From Variovorax sp. DXTD-1 (GTDB lineage Bacteria; Pseudomonadota; Gammaproteobacteria; Burkholderiales; Burkholderiaceae_C): a stretch of 64,000 nucleotides of DNA. The stretch covers positions 110,768-174,767 of the forward strand of contig NZ_RWKH01000012.1 in NCBI RefSeq assembly GCF_003984625.1. Direction: 5' to 3'. A program made the position numbers and the translations under genes. A model generated the notes under the pieces. That model was not told the DNA's origin and searched no databases. It saw only the letters and a program-made list of their open reading frames with translations. This document shows positions 33,427 to 43,536 of the stretch, in pieces. The first letter of the stretch is position 1; every line of letters begins with the position of its first letter.

Positions 33427-34326
33427 TTACTGGGTACCCTGCAGGCTGCTTCGCAGCGCCAGCTTGCGCACAATGGTCGAGAACGCGCGCGTGGCCGCCG
33501 CGTCGCGCGCCACGGGCGACCACAGCATGCCGGGCGTGCGCACCGGCGTGGGGCTTTCGAGCCGCACGACCACGAGCCCCGACTGCGCGGTAACGACGTT
33601 GGCGGCCATGATGGAAGCCAGCTGCGTCTTGGCGACCAGGTCCATCATCGGCGCCAGCGTGTTGATCTCCGCCACCACGTGCGGCTGCGCACCGCAGGAG
33701 CGAAAGCACTCGTCCAGCATCTGGCGGGTGGCAAAGCTGCCCGGCAGCAGCACCATGGGCAGGCGGTGCAGTTCGACCATGCGCACCCGTTTGCGGCGCG
33801 CCAGCGGGTGCTTTTTCGCCACCACCAGCACCATCTCCTCGTTGTAGAGCGGCTCGAACTGCAGCGGGCCGGGCGCGTTCGGCCGGTAGGCAATGCCCAG
33901 GTCCAGCGTGCCCTGCTGCAGCCGCGCGGCAATCTGATCGGCCGAGAGTTCTTCCACCACCACCTTCACCTGCGGGTGCTTGCCGTGAAAGCTCGCAATG
34001 CAGTCGGGAATGAAGCCCAGGTTGAAGGTGTGCGTGGAACCCACGCGCAGCTCGCCCGTCACATCGGAGCTGCTCTGGCGCAGCGCACCCAGCCCGAGGT
34101 CGATTTCGTGCAGGGCCTTGGTGCAGTAGTGCAGAAACTCGTCGCCGGCCTCGGTCAGGCTCACGCGCTTGCCGATGCGGTCGAACAGGGGCTGCCCGAT
34201 CTCTTCTTCGAGCTGCTTGATCTGGTGCGACAGGGTCGACTGCGTCACGTGCAGGCGCTCGGCCGCCCGGGTGAAGTTGAGCGAGCCGGAAAGGGCGATG
34301 AAGTAGCGCAGGTGCCGGAGTTCCAT
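33427..34326 (-). CDS. LysR-family regulator (CynR/CbbR-like)
   Basis: 299-residue regulator with the winged helix-turn-helix at residues 1-60 (LNFTRAAERLHVTQSTLSHQIKQLEEE) and a two-lobe effector domain (VGSTHTFNLGFIPDCIA, LDLGIAYRP). The CynR-like N-terminus MELRHLRYF fixes the ATG at 34326. It is divergent from the CoA-transferase gene, and the gap holds an ATC-N9-GAT box, so it very likely controls the catabolic genes at 34453-39455. The inducer may be the aromatic substrate or a ring-cleavage product. Confidence 0.9.
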   Translation of the reverse strand: MELRHLRYFIALSGSLNFTRAAERLHVTQSTLSHQIKQLEEEIGQPLFDRIGKRVSLTEAGDEFLHYCTKALHEIDLGLGALRQSSSDVTGELRVGSTHTFNLGFIPDCIASFHGKHPQVKVVVEELSADQIAARLQQGTLDLGIAYRPNAPGPLQFEPLYNEEMVLVVAKKHPLARRKRVRMVELHRLPMVLLPGSFATRQMLDECFRSCGAQPHVVAEINTLAPMMDLVAKTQLASIMAANVVTAQSGLVVVRLESPTPVRTPGMLWSPVARDAAATRAFSTIVRKLALRSSLQGTQ

Positions 34327-34355
34327 GGCGATTTTGAATGCCGATGATCGATGGC

Positions 34356-34370
34356 ATCGATGCTAACGAT
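34356..34370. promoter_or_regulatory. LysR-type box (ATC-N9-GAT) in the divergent promoter
   Basis: ATCGATGCTAACGAT has the T-N11-A core of LysR recognition sites. It lies 30 bp from the LysR start and 83 bp upstream of the CoA-transferase start. A second partly overlapping ATCGAT lies just before it. Confidence 0.5.
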
Positions 34371-34452
34371 GAAAAACAATCATTTTCTGGAACGGCCGGC
34401 GCCGCCTACAGTTTCTTCCAGTCCTTACAAACAACTAGCAGGAGACACCTAG

Positions 34453-35613
34453 GTGCAAAAAGTCCTCAGCGGCATCAAGGTGCTGGAACAAGGCACGTTC
34501 ATCACAGGGCCGGCCGCGGGCATGTTTCTCGCGGACCTGGGCGCCGAGGTGGTGAAGATCGAACAGCCCGGCGCGGGCGACCCGTTCCGCGCCTTTCGCG
34601 GCGGGCTCTACAGCCCCCACTTCCAGACCTACAACCGCAACAAGCGCAGCATTACGCTCAACCCGAAGCTGCCTCAGGATGCGGCCGTGTTCGACGAGCT
34701 CGTCAAGGATGCGGACGTCTACATCCAGAATTTCCGTCCCGGCGCGGCCGACAGGCTCGGCGCCGGCGAAGCCCGTTTGCGCGCGCTCAACCCGCGGCTG
34801 GTTTATTGCGCCATCAGCGGCTTCGGGCAGACGGGCCCGGCCGCCGGCCGGCCCGCCTACGACACGGTGGCGCAGGCCGCGAGCGCTTTTCTCAAGCTGC
34901 TGGTGAACCCGGCCAACCCACGCGTGGTGGGCCCCGCACTGGCGGATGCCATGACCGGCTTCTATGCCGCCTATGGCGTGCTTGGTGCGTTGGTCGAACG
35001 TGGCCGCACCGGCCGTGGGCGCGCGGTGGAAGTGTCGATGCTGGAGGCCATGTGCCACTTCAACCTCGATGCGTTCACGCACTACTTTTCAGAGAGCGAG
35101 GTCATGGGCCCGTTCAGCCGGCCCAGCGTTTCGCAGTCTTATGTGCTGGAGTGCGCGGACGGCCTGTGGATCGCGCTGCACATGTCGTCGCCTGAAAAAT
35201 TCTGGCAGGGCCTGGCCAATGCCATCGAGCGGCCGCAGCTTTTTGCGGATCCGCGCTTTGCCTCGCGCGAGGCGCGCATCGCCCACCAGGAAGACCTGAT
35301 CACGCTGCTCGGCCAGCTGTTCCGCCAGCAGCCGCGCGCCACATGGTGCGCCCGGCTCGAGGCGGAAGACGTGCCGCACGCCCCCATGTACGACACACGC
35401 GAGGCTATGGAAGACCCGCAGGCGCGGCATCTGCAACTGCAGGTGAGCGCGCCGCATCCGGAGGGCGGCGAATGGCGCACCATTCGCTCGCCCGTGAGCT
35501 TCGACGGCGAGCGCGCGCTGGAAGTGACGGCGCCGCCCACGCTGGGCGCCGATAACGCATCCATCGTCGATCCGATCCGCAAGCGCCTGGGGCAGCCGCC
35601 GGGCGCAAGCTGA
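34453..35613 (+). CDS. CaiB/BaiF family (class III) CoA-transferase
   Basis: 386-residue cytoplasmic enzyme that moves CoA between carboxylic acids through an Asp-bound intermediate. Conserved parts include LEQGTFITGPAAGMFLADLGAEVVKIE, the NRNKRSI block, FRPGAADRLG and GRGRAVEVSMLEAM. The catalytic Asp is expected in the PALADAMTGFYAA segment. The start is GTG at 34453 with AGGAGA eight bases upstream. It is the first gene of the cluster with the intradiol dioxygenase and citrate-lyase-like genes, so it probably activates a dioxygenase-derived acid. The acid is unknown. Confidence 0.9.
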   Translation: MQKVLSGIKVLEQGTFITGPAAGMFLADLGAEVVKIEQPGAGDPFRAFRGGLYSPHFQTYNRNKRSITLNPKLPQDAAVFDELVKDADVYIQNFRPGAADRLGAGEARLRALNPRLVYCAISGFGQTGPAAGRPAYDTVAQAASAFLKLLVNPANPRVVGPALADAMTGFYAAYGVLGALVERGRTGRGRAVEVSMLEAMCHFNLDAFTHYFSESEVMGPFSRPSVSQSYVLECADGLWIALHMSSPEKFWQGLANAIERPQLFADPRFASREARIAHQEDLITLLGQLFRQQPRATWCARLEAEDVPHAPMYDTREAMEDPQARHLQLQVSAPHPEGGEWRTIRSPVSFDGERALEVTAPPTLGADNASIVDPIRKRLGQPPGAS

Positions 35614-35665
35614 ATCTCTCTCGACACAGCCCTTGAATCAAAACAGAGCCAGGAGACAAGAGAAC

Positions 35666-36592
35666 ATGACCCCATCGAACGAAAGCGAGCTGACGCAGGC
35701 CGTGCTGCAGCGGCTGGAAGGCGCCGGCGATGCGCGCTTTGCAGAGATCATGCAGTCGCTCATCACCCACCTGCATGCCTTCATCCGCGAGGTGGACCTG
35801 AAGCCCGACGAGTGGATGAAAGGCATCGAGTTTTTGACTGCGGTGGGCCAGACCTGCACCGACAAGCGCCAGGAGTTCATCCTGCTGTCGGACACGCTGG
35901 GCGCCTCGATGATGGTGGTCATGCTCGACCAGCTGCGTGCCGCCGCCGGCAAGCGCAGCCGCGGGGGCAGCGGTGCGACCGAAGCCACAGAAGCCACAGA
36001 GCTGGGCGAGGCCACGCACGCCACGGTGCAGGGCCCCTTCTATTGGGAAGGCGCACCCGATCTTCCGCTGGGTGCCGACGTGGCGCAGGGCGCGCGAGGC
36101 GAGCCGACCTTCTACAGCGGCCGCGTGACCGACACCCACGGGCAGCCGCTGCAGGGTGCGCTGCTCGACATCTGGTCCGGCGACGGAGAAGGCGTGTACG
36201 ACATGCAGATCGAAGGCGCCGCCATGGCCGCGCGCGGGCGCATTCGTACCGACCATGAAGGCCGCTACTGGTTCTGGTCGATCCGCCCGACCTTCTATCC
36301 GATTCCGGTCGATGGACCGGTGGGCCGCATGCTGGATGCGATGGGCCGCCACCCGAACCGACCCGGGCACATCCACATGATGGTTTCGGCGCCGGGCCAT
36401 GTGCCCGTGACCACGCACCTGTTCGTGGCGGGCAGCCCGTACATCGAATCCGATGCGGTGTTCGGCGTGCGGCCGAGCCTGATCGTCGATTTCGAATCGC
36501 ACCCCGCGGGCCGCGCGCCCGACGGCAAGACGCTGGAAACGCCGTACTGGTCCGCGCACTACGACTTCCGCCTCGAACCTCAACACGCCTGA
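35666..36592 (+). CDS. Intradiol ring-cleavage dioxygenase (hydroxyquinol/catechol 1,2-dioxygenase type)
   Basis: 308-residue non-haem Fe(III) enzyme that opens a catecholic ring between the hydroxyls. The N-terminal helical catechol-dioxygenase domain (residues about 10-105) is present. The catalytic beta-sandwich carries Tyr ligands in the GVYDMQ and YWFWSIRPTFYPIP segments and His ligands in RPGHIHMMVSAPGH. Domain order and length suit the hydroxyquinol dioxygenase group, but the substrate cannot be fixed. A Ser/Thr/Ala/Glu-rich loop near residue 105 (GATEATEATELGEATHA) contains a short repeat. The ATG at 35666 follows AGGAGACAAG. It is second in the cluster. Confidence 0.88.
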   Translation: MTPSNESELTQAVLQRLEGAGDARFAEIMQSLITHLHAFIREVDLKPDEWMKGIEFLTAVGQTCTDKRQEFILLSDTLGASMMVVMLDQLRAAAGKRSRGGSGATEATEATELGEATHATVQGPFYWEGAPDLPLGADVAQGARGEPTFYSGRVTDTHGQPLQGALLDIWSGDGEGVYDMQIEGAAMAARGRIRTDHEGRYWFWSIRPTFYPIPVDGPVGRMLDAMGRHPNRPGHIHMMVSAPGHVPVTTHLFVAGSPYIESDAVFGVRPSLIVDFESHPAGRAPDGKTLETPYWSAHYDFRLEPQHA

Positions 36593-36604
36593 AAGACGCT
36601 ACCC

Positions 36605-37411
36605 ATGAAGATTGGAAAGTCCACCGTCCCAAGCACCGCCATCTGCACCTCGGACGAACACACCATCGTCGTGCGCGGCCAGGACCTGTGCCAGGAGCTG
36701 ATCGGGCACCTCTCGTTCGCCGACTATTTCTTTCTGCTGCTCACCGGGCGCCGCCCCGATGCGGCGTGCAGCGCCGTGCTCAATGCCACGCTCGTGGCCA
36801 TTGCGGAGCACGGCCTGGTGCCGAGCGTGCAGGCCAGCCGCATGACCTTTGCGGCGGCGCCCGATGCGCTGCAGGGCGCGGTGGCGGCGGGCATCCTCGG
36901 CTGCGGCTCGGTGATCCTCGGCGCTTCCGAAACGGCGGGCCGCCTGTTCATGGACGTGGCCGCGCGCGTGGATGCGGGGGCCACGCTGCCCGATGCAGCC
37001 ACGGCGGCCATCACCGAGCTGAAGGCCGCACGCGCGGCCATTCCGGGCTATGGCCATCCGCTCCACAAGGAGCGCGATCCGCGCGTCGACCGCCTGATCG
37101 AAGTGGCCACGCAGGCGGGTGCCGACCTGCGCTATGTGCGCATTGCGCAAGCGCTTGAAGAAGTGATCCCGGGCATTGTCGGCAAGGATCTGCGCATGAA
37201 TGTTTCCGCGGCGATTCCGGCGGTGCTGCTGGGGGTGGGCTTTCCGGTGGCGTCGCTGCGCGGCGTGCCGATCCTCGCGCGGACGGCGGGGCTCATCGCC
37301 CACCTGGCGGAAGAGGCTGAAACGCCCAGCGGCTTTGCGCTGTCTTACCAGGCCACGCGCGAGCTCCAGTACAACGGCACCGTGCCTGCGGGCTTCGGGA
37401 AAGCGGCATGA
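36605..37411 (+). CDS. Citrate synthase-superfamily citryl-CoA lyase-like enzyme
   Basis: 268-residue short member of the citrate synthase superfamily, lacking the small N-terminal domain of true citrate synthases. It has SFADYFFLLLTGRRP and the active-site segment PGYGHPLHKERDPR, with a His and Asp for aldol chemistry. GVPILARTAGLIAHLAEE occupies the C-terminal Arg region. Related proteins are called citryl-CoA lyases and cleave or form 3-hydroxyacyl-CoA thioesters. Between a CoA-transferase and Bug proteins, it may cleave a hydroxylated tricarboxyl-CoA to acetyl-CoA and a 2-oxoacid. It overlaps the next gene by 4 bp. Confidence 0.82.
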   Translation: MKIGKSTVPSTAICTSDEHTIVVRGQDLCQELIGHLSFADYFFLLLTGRRPDAACSAVLNATLVAIAEHGLVPSVQASRMTFAAAPDALQGAVAAGILGCGSVILGASETAGRLFMDVAARVDAGATLPDAATAAITELKAARAAIPGYGHPLHKERDPRVDRLIEVATQAGADLRYVRIAQALEEVIPGIVGKDLRMNVSAAIPAVLLGVGFPVASLRGVPILARTAGLIAHLAEEAETPSGFALSYQATRELQYNGTVPAGFGKAA

Positions 37412-38373
37412 AGCGCCGCGCGATCCTGGCCGCGGCAACGTTTGCCGCCACGCTGCTTTCGCAGGCGGGCGCATGGGCGCAGGCCGGCGACACCCGGCCC
37501 ATCAAACTGGTCGTGCCCTTCGCCGCCGGCACCTCGACCGACATCGTGGGGCGCGTGCTGGCCGAAGCACTGGGGCGCCAACTCTCGCAGGTGGTCATCG
37601 TCGACAACAGGCCCGGCGCGGGCGGCGCCATCGGCAGCGAGCTGGCGGCCCGCTCGGGCGCGGACGGGCACACCGTGCTGCTGGGCACCGTGGGCACGCA
37701 CGCCATCAACGCCTCGCTCTACAAGCGGCTCTCCTACCAGCCGCAGCGCGACTTCGTGCCGCTGGGCTTCGTCGGCGCCACGCCCACGCTGCTGGTGGTG
37801 CCGGCCGCGGCGCCGTGGAAGACGGTGGCGGACATGCGCCAGGCCAGCGGCAAGTCGGTCAGCTTTGCGTCGGCCGGCAACGGCACCTCGGGCCATCTTG
37901 CGGGCGAACTGCTCAACCTGCGGCTGGGCAAGGACTTCGTGCACGTGCCTTACCGCGACGGTGCGCAGGCGCTCACCGAGGTGATGGCCGGCAACGTGCA
38001 GTTCATGTTCTATCACCCGGCCGCGGTGCTGCCGCAGGTGCGCGCCGGCAAGCTGCGGGCGCTCGGCGCATCGAGCGCCCGGCGGAGCACGGCTGCGCCC
38101 GATGTGCCCACGCTGGCCGAGCAGGGCATCGCCGACTTCGACCTGGTGGCCTGGTTCATGTTGTATGCGCCGGCCGACATGCCCGCCGCGCAGCGCGATC
38201 GGCTGCGCGAGGCAACGCAAGCGGTGCTTGCCCAACCCGCGGTTCGCGACAAGCTGGCCGCCCAAGGCATCGAGCCCATGGCCATGACCGCCGCGGAGAT
38301 GGCGGCCTTCGGCACGGCCGAGATCGCGAAGTGGGGCGAGGCCGTGCGCCGTTCGGGTGCGCAGGTCGATTGA
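37408..38373 (+). CDS. Bug/TctC-family periplasmic carboxylate-binding protein
   Basis: 321-residue secreted binding protein with a signal peptide at residues 1-25 (cleavage after AWA or AQA). The Bug-fold hallmarks are present: IKLVVPFAAGTSTDIVGRVLAEAL, VDNRPGAGGAIGSELAA, YRDGAQALTEVMAGNVQFMF. Such proteins capture dicarboxylates or aromatic acids for tripartite tricarboxylate transporters. No TctA/TctB membrane genes are nearby, so it either uses a distant transporter or acts as a sensor. The ATGA overlap with the citrate-lyase-like gene shows an operon. Confidence 0.9.
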   Translation: MKRRAILAAATFAATLLSQAGAWAQAGDTRPIKLVVPFAAGTSTDIVGRVLAEALGRQLSQVVIVDNRPGAGGAIGSELAARSGADGHTVLLGTVGTHAINASLYKRLSYQPQRDFVPLGFVGATPTLLVVPAAAPWKTVADMRQASGKSVSFASAGNGTSGHLAGELLNLRLGKDFVHVPYRDGAQALTEVMAGNVQFMFYHPAAVLPQVRAGKLRALGASSARRSTAAPDVPTLAEQGIADFDLVAWFMLYAPADMPAAQRDRLREATQAVLAQPAVRDKLAAQGIEPMAMTAAEMAAFGTAEIAKWGEAVRRSGAQVD

Positions 38374-38474
38374 AGAAAAAGACAACAACAAGAGCGGACG
38401 CCCGGCCGCACCGGGCGCGACAAGAAGCGGAATGACCAAAACACGGGCACGCAGTGGCCCAAGGAGACAAAGAA

Positions 38475-39455
38475 ATGCGTTCGACAACCTTCAAGAAAGT
38501 GCTCGGCCTGGTGCTGGGCATTGCCGGCAGCGTGGCCTCGGGCCTTGCAGGCGCCCAGGCACCGGAATGGCCGAGCAAGCCGATCAAGATCGTGGTGGGC
38601 TTTGCTCCCGGCACGCCGCCCGACATCTTTGCGCGCATGTACGGCGACTACGCGAGCCGCAAGCTCGGCGTGCCCGTGCTCATCGACAACAAGCCCGGCA
38701 CGGCCGGCAATCTTGCGTCGGACACGGTTGCCAAGGCGCCGGCGGACGGCTACACCTTCCTCTACAACCTCTCGACGGCGTTCACGATCAACCCGTACAT
38801 CTACAGCAAGCTCCCGTTCGACCCCGACAAGGACCTGGTGCCCGTTGCGACGACGATGCGCCAGGGCCTGGTACTGATCGCCAACGCCAAGTTTCCGGCC
38901 AAGACCATCAAGGAGCTGGTGGCCGCGGCCAAGGAGAAGCCGGGCACCTACTCGCATGCCTCCTACGGCGCGGGGAGCCCATCGCAGCTGATCGTCGAGT
39001 CGCTGAAAGACGAGGTAGGCATCAACATGCTGCACGTGCCTTACCGGGCCAGCCCCATCGCCGACCTGGTCGGCGGACAGGTCGATACGCTGATGGAGCC
39101 CATTGCCACAGGGTATCCGCTCATCAGCAGCGGCCGTGTGCAGGCACTGGCCTATTCGGGCCCCACGCGGCACCCGGCCTTGCCCGACGTGCCCACGCTG
39201 TCAGAAGTGATGCCGGGCTTTTCGATGATGTCGTGGCACGGCATCTGGGCGCCCGCTGCGACGCCCGCCGCGGTGCTCAACCGCTTCAACGCCGTGTTTG
39301 TGGAGGCCAGCAAGGACCCGGACCTCGCCAAGCGCATCAAGGACCTCAACAGCGAACCGCTGGGCGTCACGCGCGGCGAGATGAGCGCCATGGTGCGCCG
39401 CGATGCGGAGATCTACAGCAAGGTGGTGAAGGCCCGCAACATCCGGGTGGACTGA
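38475..39455 (+). CDS. Second Bug/TctC-family periplasmic binding protein
   Basis: 326-residue paralogue of the preceding Bug protein, with a signal peptide at residues 1-27 (VLGLVLGIAGSVASGLAGAQA). The family blocks are IKIVVGFAPGTPPDIFARMY, IDNKPGTAGNLASDTVA and YRASPIADLVGGQVDTLMEP. The ATG at 38475 has AAGGAG nine bases upstream. The two Bug proteins differ widely, so they probably bind different carboxylates. It is the last gene of the cluster, followed by a convergent MocR gene. Confidence 0.9.
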   Translation: MRSTTFKKVLGLVLGIAGSVASGLAGAQAPEWPSKPIKIVVGFAPGTPPDIFARMYGDYASRKLGVPVLIDNKPGTAGNLASDTVAKAPADGYTFLYNLSTAFTINPYIYSKLPFDPDKDLVPVATTMRQGLVLIANAKFPAKTIKELVAAAKEKPGTYSHASYGAGSPSQLIVESLKDEVGINMLHVPYRASPIADLVGGQVDTLMEPIATGYPLISSGRVQALAYSGPTRHPALPDVPTLSEVMPGFSMMSWHGIWAPAATPAAVLNRFNAVFVEASKDPDLAKRIKDLNSEPLGVTRGEMSAMVRRDAEIYSKVVKARNIRVD

Positions 39456-39477
39456 AGCAGGCAGCCGCCGGCGCGCC

Positions 39478-40923
39478 TCAATCCGCGTTGCGCTCTTCGA
39501 TGCCGCGCGCCAGGAAGCGCCAGATGCGCTCGTCCTCGCTGAACGCCACGTTGAAGCGCAGCCAACCGGTGGGGCGCGGGTTCACCAGAAACAGCTGCCC
39601 CGGGCCGAGCATGATTCCTTCCGCCGCCGCCAACCGGGACAGCTCGGCGGTGTCGGTCAGGTCGGGATGGCGCGCCCACAGGTACAGGCCGGCCGCGGGC
39701 TCGTGAAAAAGCTCGAAGCCCTGGGCTTCCAGCCGCCTGGCCACGTTCGAATGCGCCTCGGCCAACCGCTCGCGCAGCGACTTCAGGTGCTTGCGCCAGC
39801 GCCCGTCGGTCACGGCGCCGAAGACCAGCCGCTCGGTAATGTCCGACGAGGTGAGCCCCGAGACCATCTTCAGCTGGGCCAGGTCTTCCATCAGCTCGGG
39901 CTGCGCCACCACGTAGCCGACCCGCAGGTTCGGCGAAATGGTCTTGGAGAAGCTGCCGACGTAGACCACCTGGCGCAACTGGCTCAGGCTGGCAAGTGAT
40001 GGCCGCGAGGAGGCGTCCATGTCGGCGTAGATGTCGTTCTCGACCAGCGTGAACTGGTGCTCCTGCGCGAGCTGCAGCAGCCGCACCAGCTGCGGCATCG
40101 ACGCCAGCGAGCAGGTGGGGCTTTGCAGCCGCGGCTGCGTGAAGAAGGCCTTGGGCCGGTGCACCGCCAGCAGCGCCTCCAGCGCAGGCAGGTCGTAGCC
40201 GGTCGGCGTGCGCGGCACGCCGATGATGTTCACGCCCAGGAAGCGCAGCATGAACATCAGGTTGGGATAGCCGGGGTCGTCCACCAGCACCTCGTCGCCC
40301 GGCTTCAGCAGCTGGCGCGCCACCAGGTCGAGCGCCTGGCTCGAGCCCTGGGTGAGCAGCACCTGGCCCGCCTCCACCGCAATCTGCCGCTCGCAGAGCG
40401 AATCGGCCACCGCCATGCGAAGCGCCATGTGCCCGAACGGCAGGCCGTAGCCGCCGATGTCGGTGCCGCCGGCCGCCAGGCTGCGCAGGCTGCGGCGCAT
40501 GCCGTCCTCGAACAGCCAGTCGTGCGGCAGCCATCCGCAGCCCGGCTTGAGCGGCAGGTTGCGGTTCTCGAAAATCTGCCGCAGGTACCAGCGCGCGTCG
40601 AAGCGCGGGTCGGGCTGGGCCGCGGCAGGCCCGCTGCCGGCCGGGTTGTCGTCGCTTCGCCGCTTGACGAAGAAGCCCGCATTGGCGCGCGACACCAGAA
40701 GCCCCTGCGCCACCAGCCGGTCGTAGGCCTCGACCACCGTGAAAACGCTGACGCCGTGGGCCGCGGCAAAGGCGCGGATCGAAGGCAGCTTGCTGTCCGC
40801 CTTGAGTTTCTGGGCACCGATCAGCCCGCGGAGCCCTTCCACGATCTGGCTCACCAGCGGAGTCGGCTGTTCGGGATGAAGAATGAGCATCAAAGGGGGC
40901 GCGGCAGGCCGAATCTGCACCAT
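39478..40923 (-). CDS. MocR/GabR-like regulator (GntR-aminotransferase fusion)
   Basis: 481-residue regulator with an N-terminal GntR helix-turn-helix (LPSIRAFAAAHGVSVFTVVEAYDRLVAQG) and a PLP aminotransferase-fold sensor domain. PLP Lys lies in SFSKTISPNLRVGYV and the Asp in LVENDIYADM. It is divergent from gabT, which fits GabR, the MocR protein that binds PLP and GABA to induce gabTD. The start is uncertain: ATG at 40923 (chosen), ATG at 40890, or upstream at 40974. No candidate has a good ribosome binding site, so a leaderless or weakly translated mRNA is possible. Confidence 0.88.
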   Translation of the reverse strand: MVQIRPAAPPLMLILHPEQPTPLVSQIVEGLRGLIGAQKLKADSKLPSIRAFAAAHGVSVFTVVEAYDRLVAQGLLVSRANAGFFVKRRSDDNPAGSGPAAAQPDPRFDARWYLRQIFENRNLPLKPGCGWLPHDWLFEDGMRRSLRSLAAGGTDIGGYGLPFGHMALRMAVADSLCERQIAVEAGQVLLTQGSSQALDLVARQLLKPGDEVLVDDPGYPNLMFMLRFLGVNIIGVPRTPTGYDLPALEALLAVHRPKAFFTQPRLQSPTCSLASMPQLVRLLQLAQEHQFTLVENDIYADMDASSRPSLASLSQLRQVVYVGSFSKTISPNLRVGYVVAQPELMEDLAQLKMVSGLTSSDITERLVFGAVTDGRWRKHLKSLRERLAEAHSNVARRLEAQGFELFHEPAAGLYLWARHPDLTDTAELSRLAAAEGIMLGPGQLFLVNPRPTGWLRFNVAFSEDERIWRFLARGIEERNAD

Positions 40924-41051
40924 ATTGAGGAAAGTATGTACAGGATACAAGACCAGCACAGTCCGCCAATCCACGGCGCGGGGTGTACATGGTCAGGCCT
41001 GGACCTGAAACCTAAAGTGCCAGCATCTTCTTTCAGGCACAGGTCGTATCC

Positions 41052-42344
41052 ATGCAGCGCGAACCCCATCTCAGCAACGCCGCCCTCATGGCCCGCCGCG
41101 GCGCGGCCGTGGCCCGCGGCGTCGGCCAGGCCCATGAAATCTTCGTCAGCCGGGCGGCCAACGCCGAGGTCTGGGACGTGGAAGGGCGCCGCTACATCGA
41201 CTTTGCCGGCGGCATTGCGGTGCTCAACACCGGCCACTGCCACCCGGAGATCAGCGCGGCCGTCAAGGCGCAGGTCGACCTGTATTCGCACACCTGCTTC
41301 CAGGTGCTGGCCTACGAACCTTATGTGGAGCTGGCCGAGCGGCTGAACGCGCTGGCGCCGGGCAACTTTGCGAAGAAGTCGATCTTCCTGAGCACCGGTG
41401 CCGAAGCCGTCGAGAACGCGGTGAAGATCGCCCGCGCCTACACCAGGCGGCCGGGCGTCATCGCCTTTACCGGCGGCTACCACGGCCGCACGATGATGAC
41501 GCTGGGCCTCACCGGCAAGGTGGCGCCCTACAAGGTCGGTTTCGGCCCGTTCCCGGGCGAGGTGTTCCATGCGCTGTATCCGAACGCGCTGCACGGCGTG
41601 AGCGTGGACGATGCCTTGCATTCGGTCGAGCTGCTGTTCAAGAACGACATCGAGCCCGAGCGCGTGGCGGCCTTCATCCTGGAGCCGGTGCAGGGGGAGG
41701 GCGGCTTCTACGTCGCGCCCGACGACTTTGTCGAAGGCCTGCGCGCCCTGGCGGACCGCCACGGCATCCTGATCATTGCCGACGAAGTGCAAACCGGCGC
41801 CGGCCGCACCGGCACCTGGTTTGCCAGCGAGCAGTGGCCCGTGGCGCCCGACCTCATCACCACTGCCAAGTCGATGGCGGGCGGCTTCCCGATCTCCGGC
41901 GTGGTGGGCCGCGCCGAGGTGATGGACGCGCCCGCGCCCGGCGGCCTGGGCGGCACCTATGCCGGCAGCCCCATCGGCTGCGCCGCGGCGCTGGCGGTGC
42001 TCAAGGTGTTCGACGACGAGCAGCTGCTGGCGCGCAGCAGGGCGCTGGGCGAACGGCTCACGGCGGGCCTGCGCCGCATGGCGGCCGAGGTGCCGGCCAT
42101 TGGCGACGTGCGGGGCCTTGGCGCCATGGTGGCGATCGAGCTGTTCGAAGAGGGCGATACGGCGCGCCCGGACGCGGCATTGACCCGCCGGGTGGTGGCC
42201 GAAGCGGCGCGGCGCGGGTTAATCCTGCTGTCATGCGGCACCTACGGCAATGTAATTCGCGTGCTGGTGCCGTTGACGGCATCCGACTTGCTTGTGGACG
42301 AAGGCCTGTCGCTTCTCGCGGACAGCTTCGCCGCACTGCGCTGA
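41052..42344 (+). CDS. gabT: 4-aminobutyrate aminotransferase
   Basis: 430-residue class III PLP aminotransferase that turns GABA and 2-oxoglutarate into succinate semialdehyde and glutamate. Typical blocks are FAGGIAVLNTGHCHPE, SIFLSTGAEAVENAVKIAR, FTGGYHGRTMMTLGLTG, ILEPVQGEGGFY, LIIADEVQTGAGRTG and ITTAKSMAGGFP with the PLP Lys. The ATG at 41052 gives the standard N-terminus. It is followed closely by an ABC importer and, further on, gabD, so the cluster handles GABA or a compound that yields it. Confidence 0.93.
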   Translation: MQREPHLSNAALMARRGAAVARGVGQAHEIFVSRAANAEVWDVEGRRYIDFAGGIAVLNTGHCHPEISAAVKAQVDLYSHTCFQVLAYEPYVELAERLNALAPGNFAKKSIFLSTGAEAVENAVKIARAYTRRPGVIAFTGGYHGRTMMTLGLTGKVAPYKVGFGPFPGEVFHALYPNALHGVSVDDALHSVELLFKNDIEPERVAAFILEPVQGEGGFYVAPDDFVEGLRALADRHGILIIADEVQTGAGRTGTWFASEQWPVAPDLITTAKSMAGGFPISGVVGRAEVMDAPAPGGLGGTYAGSPIGCAAALAVLKVFDDEQLLARSRALGERLTAGLRRMAAEVPAIGDVRGLGAMVAIELFEEGDTARPDAALTRRVVAEAARRGLILLSCGTYGNVIRVLVPLTASDLLVDEGLSLLADSFAALR

Positions 42345-42371
42345 CCGGTCCCTTTTCTCTTGAACACCTCC

Positions 42372-43466
<1,095 letters not shown>

Positions 43467-43536
43467 CATGCGCTTCTGAACCCCGTCCCGTTTCCCGTTC
43501 CCGTACATCACCCAGTCACCCAGGACTACAGCCATC

